DNA of 64,000 bases, taken from contig JAUTXW010001345.1 in NCBI GenBank assembly GCA_030620095.1, forward strand, positions 2,824,501 through 2,888,500, written 5' to 3'. A model generated the notes under the pieces. The model ran no database searches and was not told the origin of the DNA. It saw only the letters and a program-made list of their open reading frames with translations. Position numbers and translations under genes: made by a program. The DNA comes from Kuschelorhynchus macadamiae. Lineage: Eukaryota > Arthropoda > Insecta > Coleoptera > Curculionidae. Positions 56,515 through 64,000 of this stretch are shown here, piece after piece. Position 1 is the stretch's first letter; every line of letters starts with the position of its first letter.

Positions 56515-57196
56515 TGGCATTCTTTTAAGCCAATTTGCGAAAAGTATGTGCAGTATGTAAGAAATCACTATGGTTCCAAGGCAGTTTTTGATGGATATCC
56601 AGAAGGTGGCCAAAAAGATATAAATACAACAGAACGACTACATCGATCGAAGAAGCAAAAACCTGTCCGCGTTATTTTCGAAAAAGCAATGTTGGTTGAA
56701 GCTTCGCAAGAATGATTTTCAGCTAATGAAAGCCACAAAGTACGTTTGATTTCGATGTTGACAAAAACATCTCGAGAAACTACCATTATAGTTAAGCAGG
56801 CTGAAGAAGATGTTGATGTTATCATTATAAATATAGCTATTTTCTTGGATCCAAAATTTAAGGCAGTTTTTATCATCGGACAAGACGTGGATATTGTAGG
56901 TCTGCTTAGAGCATTGACATCACATTTAGGCAATATTAATTTTGCAAATCTGTGAGAACCGAAAATCCGAAAAGCTGTATTCTGCAAGAACAAAAAAAAA
57001 GCGGCCGATAACATTTTCTTTCTTCATGCATTTAGTGGCTGCAGCTAAGCTGCCTAGGCTGCAAGGAAACCTAAAATGTTTATCTATTGCTCAAAAAACA
57101 CAGAATTTAGTAGCATCATTGACATCTTCAATTAACATGATGCCGAACCAGCAAGCATTGAAGAAACCGTTACGGGGATAATGTTAAACGAATAAG
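56515..57196 (+). pseudogene. Relic of a recurrent arthropod nuclease-like protein
   Basis: The plus frames read LWHSFKPICEKYVQYVRNHY, GSKAVFDGYPEGGQKD, then FEKAMLVEASQE (stop), ANESHKVRLISML, TTIIVKQAEEDVDVIIINIA, FKAVFIIGQDVDIVGLLRAL, and after a stop FFLHAFSGCS. The order FDGY - M - NK..LI..L - QA..DAD.LI - IG.DTDLL.LL - HAFSGCDTTS is one I know from a protein family repeated many times in insect genomes. It resembles a PIN/FEN1-like nuclease fold through its conserved acidic residues. Its true function and whether it rides on a transposon are not settled. This copy has stops near 56715 and 56953 and frameshifts. Confidence 0.5.
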
Positions 57197-57628
<432 letters not shown>

Positions 57629-57714
57629 ATATAGGTATATCTTGTATTTAATTTTTATTTTCTTGGGTTAGGGTCCTTATAAAACGGACAACACATTTCT
57701 TGCTAAATCATGTT

Positions 57715-57760
57715 ACCAATTGACGTTTCGATCATCTCGTGCTCTTCATCAGAATACAAA
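57715..57760 (-). ncRNA. Orphan hammerhead-like motif
   Basis: On the minus strand: ATT then CTGATGA (57752-57746), one extra A (57745), helix II GAGCA..TGATC with one G-A mismatch around CGAGA, GAAA (57729-57726), and CGTC with predicted cleavage after 57722. AAT follows, which pairs with the ATT to make stem I. Helix III is a loopless A-U/C-G, the minimal form described for PLE hammerheads. No PLE coding sequence was found within 2 kb, so this is a solo terminus or a separate family. Confidence 0.55.
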
Positions 57761-57762
57761 AA

Positions 57763-58158
57763 TTCATTTACAACAAAAATTTGAAAAGTAGATGGTAGAA
57801 CATGTAACACATTTAGAAAATTAAATAAAACAGTGTCGTATTCACGATACAAGACTTATACGGAAACAGACATGAAACTCTGTGTTTTTTTTTCTTGTTG
57901 TTTCTTGTTTGTCTCCGTATAAGTTTTCATTTCACCCTGTTCGTTTCTTTTCTGGAGATTGAGAGAGTATAAGCCTTACGCCGCCTCAGTCTACCTAAGG
58001 GTCGAACTACTGTATAGGTAGACAACAGGATCTCTCTTTCCATAATATGTGAGATCCTTGCATGACCTACAGCCTCCCCTCTAGCCTGCCATGCTTGTTC
58101 GTCTCTCATTCGCAGATAAGACAGCAGCCTCAGCAAGCCATCGAAGCATGTCGCTCTC
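57763..58158. other. No supported gene
   Basis: Holds an imperfect inverted repeat, ACTTATACGGA (57854) against TCCGTATAAGT (57914-57924). A less AT-rich patch at 57960-58150 reads in several frames without recognisable content. Confidence 0.4.
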
Positions 58159-58186
58159 ATTGATCTGGTATATATATAGATATGTA

Positions 58187-58250
<64 letters not shown>

Positions 58251-58260
58251 CCAGATCAAT
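58159..58260. repeat. (TA)n tract inside a perfect palindrome
   Basis: ATTGATCTGG (58159-58168) and CCAGATCAAT (58251-58260) are exact inverted copies flanking an 82-bp TA-rich tract with a few G interruptions (GATATG, ATGTAT), so the whole 102 bp can fold on itself. Confidence 0.92.
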
Positions 58261-60602
58261 TAAATTTCAATTACAATTGAAACCAGCTCACACAATTAGA
58301 AAAGCGGACGCCTTATAGTATGGTTATAACTGAAATCATGTGAGTTATATGGAGAATCAAGCTCCTTTGTGGTATTTGGATCACCAGTCAGTATGCATCT
58401 CTTATAAGAGTTAGCAGAAGAAAGTATATTTGCTTTTGAAAAAGGAAACCCAATTTCTTAGCATTGATGGCAATCATGTCAGCGAAGATCTTGTAGAAAA
58501 GAAATACTACATAGGCCTAAAGAACTTTTAACTTTAAGAATTTTATTACCTCGATTAACGGGGATAGTGGGAGATAATTCGATGGTAAGATATTGTTTCT
58601 TAGTCGCGTTAAAATAAATAAAGTTCTTTGCCCCCATTCTACCATTTTACGGAGGTCCTTGGTTAAGGAAGAATCATTACTTTATGCCTATTATCCATTT
58701 GAATCTTGAAAACAAGTTTAAGAAATAGTTTATTTGAAGTGAAATTATAATCATATTATATTATATTATCATCAGCAAAACTACTAAGCCTTGTGAAATC
58801 CCTGGGTTAACTTTGTGAAAATAACAACGAAAATACTTTTGATTAGAAAGAAATTGCAGTTTAAGTACAAACATACGACCCATAGACAGGAAATTTTTTA
58901 AGAAATGTGTGATTCCAAACTTGATAGAATGGTTTGGATATGTCGAAGAGAATAATCTTGGCTGTCCCATGGAATTTGATGGATTTGTTCCAGTTAATAA
59001 AATAGAATCGGAACAACTGAACCAGTATCCGGGCTTATTGCAAGGATGTAAAATAAAGCAGTAAGTTTACACAGAGACCATTGAAATTGAATAGACTAGA
59101 GTGTTCTTAATAATTATTATTAAGAAAAGTTTATGCATTCAAAATAATTAACTGCCTTTATTACCTTTTCAGTGCTCGGATCAATAAAAGTTCAAGTCAA
59201 CTTAACATGAAAATTGTGGTTGCTGTAACTAATTAACCACATTATCCTCTTTTGACAAAATAGTTGACAGAGTTCCACATTATCTCATTATTACCAACTT
59301 GCAAACAAGGATCGTTTCGAACTGTATATTTTACAGATATTTCATTGTACTTAGTATTATATTATTATACGAATATATGTTTTGTAAAATCTACGGTATC
59401 AACTGCTGTATTTTTACGTAGGTATATTACTTCCAATGGCTACTTAACTCGTACAGGCGGGTGATATTATTACTATTATTTTTTATACCAGTAAATAATG
59501 ACAATAATATTGATTTACCGTAAAACTAAAAAAAACTAATTTTAAGTTAAATATGTTACGTTATTTTAAGTATGTTTTTACAGACAACGTAGTATAAGGT
59601 ACTTTAATGATAAAACTGAAATTGACGTCAAGAATATGTTCTGTAAGCTGAAACTCCTTCAAATGATAAACTTTATTTTTTACAGTCCAAAATAAAAGCT
59701 GTATGGGTGGTCCAAAATGTGTATATGAAAAGACCTTGCTCATTTTTACATCTCATAAACTCTTAAACCGAAGCTCTTATTACCCCATAGCAATAATTCA
59801 TTATTCTTTAGGTCCTGAACAGATGGTAAATTCGGTGCTGCTTGAGATGTTTTACTCGTTTTACTGCTTAAATTTACGTCTGTTTTATGGGCCTTTAAAG
59901 ATACATCCGAACATTTTGACGTCAAATCGATGTCGCAACAACGCATCCCAATTTAGGTGGCCCACTTCGATTTTTTTCACTGTCAACGTTCTCGTTTTAG
60001 CTCTAATTAAATTCGGACGCTTATTATAACTGCGTTAGCTGAATTTATTTCCAGTGATTTGTTTACGCTTCATCACGTCGGGAATTCATGCCAGCTGCAA
60101 GTAAAATTGTAGATATTAATTTAACTAAAAACTTTTTTATTTACGAAGCCCCTAAAAATCAACTTAGTAACAAGACCGGTAAGTCTGAAATTGCAAAACA
60201 TCAAAATAGCGAAATTAAAAATAGAGGGGTGGCTATCTATATTTTGACTTAATTTGATATTGATAAGGATAAAACTATAAAGGTGTGGTTTTTACTGATA
60301 GAATTGTAGTTTTAAAAGATTTTTCTCGATACTTATTATTTTTATAATGATATTCCATGGGTTCCAAATAATATACTATCTATTTTGATATTGAAATAAA
60401 TTCTATAAGATAAGTCAGTACGTTTTTCTTTATATCATTATTTTCTATAGCCTTTAGGATTTTAATCAACATGTTATTAATCAAATAGGCGCTTGTCACA
60501 AAACCAGGAAAAAATAGATTTTCGTAAAGCTTTACTTTTTTAATAAAAAAGTTAATTGTCATTAGGTTTGGATACATAATTTAACGTTTAGTTTTAAGCG
60601 TC
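58261..60602. other. No supported gene
   Basis: About 2.3 kb. Short frames occur at 58761-58970, 59264-59464 and 59746-59946 (minus, starting MRCCDIDLTSKCSDVSLKAH); none is recognised. Confidence 0.4.
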
Positions 60603-61617
60603 ATGGATTACTCAATTCAACAACGACTTTTTACTTACATTAGAAGTAACTCAATAGAAAGCGTGCATTCCATGATCAACTTAACAACAGCAATAGGGAC
60701 ATGCTCCGAACCGTAAGACTGTTAAGTCGTAAATTCACCACTGGCACTGTCCAAAATTTGAAGAAACCTACATATCAGAGAACACTTCGTACTCTTGAAA
60801 CTATTGAACGAGTCAGAACTGCGTTCACGAGAAGTCCCACAAAGTCTCCTAATAGGCAATCCCTTATTTTGGGATTATCAAAAGGGAGCCTACATCGAAT
60901 TCTTAACAAGGAGTTAAATTTCATCCGTACAAATACCAACATCTTAGTTATCAAGATAAACAAGCCAGATTAGCTTTTTGCCAAGAATTTTTATATTTAC
61001 ATCGAGGAGACATCCACAATCTTGTGATCAATGACGATGCACATTTTTATTTGAACGGCATGCTTAATAAACAGAATTTTAGGTATTGGTCAAATTAAAA
61101 TCCTAAAGAAATCATTACAAACAATCTCCATAATCCAGAAGTTATTGTTTGGGGTGCGGTAGGGTCATTTGGCATTATTGGCACATATTTTTTTGAATAT
61201 GCAAATAACCATCCTCCAACAGTAACGTCCTAGCGTTACGTAAATACCCAAGAGATGTTTCTTACTCTTGATTTAGGAAGAAGGACATTACTAAATAATG
61301 CTTTATTTATCCAGCAAGATGGAGTAACAACCCATACCGCTAGAAACTTTAGGAGAGTTCTGCGAAAAGTGTTTAATGGGCGACTCATTTCACGATTTGG
61401 GGATTTAAATTGATTTTTTTCTGTGGGGTATTTAAAAGAGAATGTTTTCGCAACTCGTCCAGAAAACATCCAAAAACGCAAAGCCCGAATTGCTGAAGAA
61501 GTCCGGCAAATAGATCAGATTTTGCTTCATCGTATCATGAATCATTTCTGGTCCAATCTTGAAAAGTGCATTGAACTTGATGGAAGTCACATAAAAGACG
61601 TAATTTTTAAAAGTTAA
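60603..61617 (+). pseudogene. Second mariner-like transposase, third catalytic Asp deleted
   Basis: Starts MDYSIQQRLFTYIRSNSIES, then across frames VRLLSRKFTTGTVQNLKKPT, RTAFTRSPTKSPNRQSLILG, LSKGSLHRILNKELN, HPYKYQHL-like text, NDDAHFYLNGMLNKQNFRYW (first Asp), EVIVWGAVGSFGIIGTYFFE and FIQQDGVTTHTARNFR (second Asp). Next come LISRFGDLN, a stop, FFSVGYLKENVFATRPENI, and an end at EKCIELDGSHIKDVIFKS (stop 61615-61617). In the family the text between RFGD.N and FFLWGY is WPPRS.DLTPLD and carries the third Asp; that segment is missing here. At least four frame changes or stops occur. It belongs to a different subfamily from the 54.5 kb copy. A likely right end, CCCTGTA, lies at about 61728-61734; no left end was found. 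Confidence 0.88.
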
Positions 61618-61799
61618 GATGTTACAGTAAATCCCAAAGAGTAGAGTATAATTGTTAAGTGTTGTTTGTTTTATTAAGTTTTAAGAATTTTATTAAGCTA
61701 TTAAAATTGGTCTATTATGGGGAACCCTGTAGAACGAAAGCTTTCACGGCTTTCAGTTAAGACATCATGGTCCTTGGGATTAGACCGTCTAAACTGGAA

Positions 61800-61845
61800 T
61801 TACTATACGACGTTTCGCCTTCGATCGCAAAGGCATGCTCAGGGA
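61800..61845 (-). ncRNA. Degenerate hammerhead, family-3 terminus
   Basis: Minus strand: CTGAGCA (61842-61836), extra T, helix II GCCTT..AAGGC around TGCGATCG, GAAA, CGTC. The helix II and the GAAACGTC box are good. CTGAGCA departs from CTGANGA at the catalytic G8 position, and stem I pairs poorly, so this copy is probably inactive. Confidence 0.5.
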
Positions 61846-61945
61846 ACTTTACTCCATGAGTTCTGAACAGTGAATGAGCTCGGAGAGATTCAGGCGGGCT
61901 TTTATACCCGACTTCTGCTCGCCGGACCGTGACCCTGTGATAAGA

Positions 61946-62885
61946 TCAGTTTCCACGTGTGATGTAGACCGTAACCTCTATATCTATTAAAGTTTTTGTA
62001 TGTTTAAAAATGTCAGTAGATTCTCTAGCTTGTCGTTTATAAAAACCTGAAGCCGACGCTAGAACCTTGGTTTCTTTTACATTTATCATATGACCAGTGG
62101 TATGCTGGTGTTCAGCTAGTGGATATTGTTTCCTGTTTCTCCCACATGTACTTCTCCACAAGAGCAAGAAATTTTATATACTTAATCTATTTGAAAAGGT
62201 ACACAATCTTTTGGGGATCGCAAGCAAGAAGATTTTACGTATGTTGGACCGCCGATGTAATCGTCCTGTTTTGTCTGTAGTGCCATGTATGTAGGAAAGA
62301 ACAACACTACCTAATGGTGGCTCCTTTATCATTTTCCTTTCGCGTAGTTGGACTACTATATCTTTTTAATGAACGCGTAATATCTTCAGTGCAATAACCA
62401 TTTCCTCTTAGAGCTTTGACCACCTTCGATGTTTCCAATGTTAGCGAATCTTGATCAAAAATTCTAATGGCTCTAAATTTCAATGAGTTAATAACCGATT
62501 TCTTTTGTTCTGGATGATGGTGGGTTATTTCTTAAGTATCTATTTGTATGCGTCTGTTTTCTATACATAGAATGTCCTAAAGTATCATCTTCCTTCCTCT
62601 CAACAAATACATCTACAAAGGGAATCGTTCATTTAGATTCAATTTTCGTTGTGAACTTAATATTATGATATTGTTGATTAAGGTGTTCTAGAAATATGTG
62701 GAGATTTTTCTGTCCATGAGGCTAAACAACAAAAATATCATCTAGATATTTGAACCAGTGTTTTAGTTTTAGTGGACCGGATGTTAAAGCAATAGGCTCC
62801 ATAAAGATATTCGCTACCACAGGTGATAGATGAAATCCCATAGCTTCCCCTGAGGTTTGTTCATAAAAAGTTCCTTTCATTATAT
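61946..62885 (-). pseudogene. Family-3 PLE RT and GIY-YIG remnant
   Basis: From 62885 leftwards the minus strand reads GTFYEQTSGEAMGFHLSPVV, ANIFMEPIALTSGPLKLK, HWFKYLDDIFVV (catalytic YLDD, about 62725-62760), PHGQKNLHIFLEHLNQQYHN, FVDVFVERKEDDTLGHSMYR and QTHTNRYL. A broken stretch to 62170 follows, and then STCGRNRKQYPLAEHQHTTG with HMINVKETKVLA (62070-62140), the end of the nuclease. RT box order and wording match Penelope-type elements. Stops and frameshifts are many. A PLE of a different lineage from families 1 and 2, judged by sequence. Confidence 0.75.
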
Positions 62886-62899
62886 CTGGCATATTGAAA

Positions 62900-63045
62900 C
62901 ATAATAATTAATAATAACATACTTGACCTAGTGGAAGCTTGTCTTACATCTACTTATTATATTTTTCAAGGAACTTTTTATAAGCAAACCTCATGGGGCA
63001 GCTATGGGATCTCCTCATCACCTGTGGTAGCGAATATCTTTATGG
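62900..63045 (+). pseudogene. Family-3 PLE RT fragment, plus half
   Basis: Reads DLVEACLTSTYYIFQGTFYK, then QTSWGSYGIS..SPVVANIFMEA in the plus direction. The last part is the same RT motif as in the adjacent minus-strand copy at 62810-62885, so the two are inverted copies meeting head to head. The fragment covers about 48 codons and stops at 63045. Confidence 0.7.
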
Positions 63046-63062
63046 AGGCGTTATATCAGCAG

Positions 63063-63122
63063 TTATCGATAACTATCGATATATCGATATTTTTTTATTG
63101 ACCTGTCGCCAACCTATCGATA
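63063..63122. promoter_or_regulatory. Cluster of TATCGATA boxes
   Basis: TTATCGATAA (63063-63072), the perfect palindrome TATCGATATATCGATA (63074-63089) and TATCGATA (63115-63122) give four CGATA-palindrome sites in 60 bp. In Drosophila TATCGATA is the DREF binding element of housekeeping promoters, and CGATA clusters bind the insulator protein BEAF-32. GATAAAACGCCCATCTCTAA follows. It may mark the promoter or insulator of a gene outside the window, or be chance in AT-rich DNA. Confidence 0.45.
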
Positions 63123-64000
63123 TGGATAAAACGCCCATCTCTAACTCAACACACGCCGGAGTATTCGATTAAATCATGTAAATGTTGCTCCATTTGCCGA
63201 ACCATATATTGTAATGGTAAAAAAATATAAATTGTATTTATTTATGTAAATGTGTAAATTGTAATTGTAAAAACTAACACATTTTGTATTCCGTTATGTA
63301 AATGTGTTAATAATTAGGACTGGAATTTTTATAAAAACATATTTTAGTTGATTTTGTGTGTCAAAGAAAATCGTGGATATATTAGTATACTTGTTGAAAC
63401 AAACAATTTCTTAAACTTATTTTCATTTAATCTATATTTATATTTTTTACGCTGCGAAAAAGCCAAAAAGTTCCGCTAAAATATAATTTAATTTGTTATA
63501 AATATTATTTAAAGGAAAACATCTATCTCATTCGCTATAAATTATCTTATACACGGTGTTTTTTAATTGATTGCTAAAAATAAAGAACGTAATTTTTTGC
63601 CTTATTTTAGGACTAAAGGTTGATATAAACATGTGTCCAAAAGTCCTTTGTTCTTGAGATACAGGATGTCGAATTTTTTTTTATTAGTTTTTTCATGGAA
63701 TTCGTTTGTTTCTAGAGATAAATAAATCATTTATATTTGACGCATAATGTACTGTAATCCATGTCTATGAAACTGCTGTAATACATTTTACGAATATCTA
63801 CTGGGTGTTACTTTTTTTCAGGTCTTGACTCCTTTTAACCCCCCCCCTCTCCCCCCGAAATTTTTATTACAACGTCATTGGCTGTTGTTATTAAGAAAAT
63901 TGTTTGTTTGTTTTCTAACTTCTTGGTTTCTTACTTTAATCCGATATTTTCAACCGTTTAGACGTTAGGCTAATCGGCTCTAGTTATTTTGATTGCTAAA
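63123..64000. other. No recognisable gene
   Basis: AT-rich with a C-rich run, CCCCCCCCCTCTCCCCCC, at 63840-63857. ACACGGTGTTTTTTAATTGATT at 63552 and GAGATACAGGATGTCG at 63656 resemble mariner-type end sequence. No coding signal. Confidence 0.4.

Larger units (their letters stand above)
61742..62885 (-). mobile_element. Family-3 Penelope-like element, minus half
   Basis: A terminus with a hammerhead-like motif (61800-61845) and a following non-coding stretch precede, on the minus strand, a GIY-YIG and RT coding relic. The terminus begins near the right end of the mariner relic, and the RT end meets an inverted second copy at about 62890. Confidence 0.7.

Noticed and set aside
59746..59946. 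66-codon minus frame MRCCDIDLTSKC
   Set aside because: Ser/Lys-rich and somewhat protein-like, but no family recognised and stops on both sides.

Overview
This window is AT-rich eukaryotic DNA, most likely from an insect with a repeat-laden genome. No operons, no Shine-Dalgarno-type gene starts and no intact long host gene are visible. Almost everything that can be named is a decayed transposable element: Penelope-like retroelements (PLEs) with GIY-YIG nuclease and reverse transcriptase (RT) remnants, jockey-superfamily non-LTR pieces, mariner-like and Tc1-like transposases, and one hAT (Charlie/GTF2IRD2-type) element. The mariner relics have the insect-type ending WPARSPDLTPLDFFLWG. A beetle-like host is only a guess. 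I found no host protein-coding gene, tRNA gene or rRNA gene I would defend.

Layout. 0-8.1 kb: a TATA-bearing direct repeat (1-295 and 5980-6275), an inverted-repeat element holding a jockey-like 3' end (0.99-2.1 kb), PLE-1 with inverted ribozyme-bearing termini (2.45-4.29 kb), a mariner-like relic (4.34-5.05 kb) and a jockey-like element (6.28-8.09 kb). 8.9-10.1 kb: PLE-2, two fragments fused head to head. 11-17.2 kb: hairpins, a 367-bp tandem pair with tRNA-half sequences, and a ~1.42-kb unit in three tandem copies. 17.2-19.4 kb: a broken hAT element. 19.7-25.2 kb: inverted-repeat elements, a 113-bp tandem array and a ~340-bp TA tract. 25.8-26.3 kb: a compact heat-shock-type promoter on the minus strand. 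27.96-32.8 kb: ~1-kb inverted arms derived from a GIY-YIG retroelement, then a second PLE family. 36-48 kb: a modular interspersed repeat invaded by PLE-3 and a young-looking Tc1 element (44.57-46.14 kb). 49.8-51.4 kb: an older Tc1 relic. 53.6-56.2 kb: a mariner-like element at the centre of concentric inverted repeats. 56.5-63 kb: a relic of a recurrent nuclease-like protein, an orphan hammerhead-like motif, a second mariner relic and a third PLE family with head-to-head pieces. Near the right end is a cluster of TATCGATA boxes.

How the parts relate. There is no shared pathway; the window is a record of nested insertions. The most informative signals are hammerhead-ribozyme motifs in three or four unrelated PLE termini, repeated head-to-head retroelement fusions, and several large palindromes that could produce double-stranded RNA. 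All family assignments come from reading translated motifs by eye; no database search was run.
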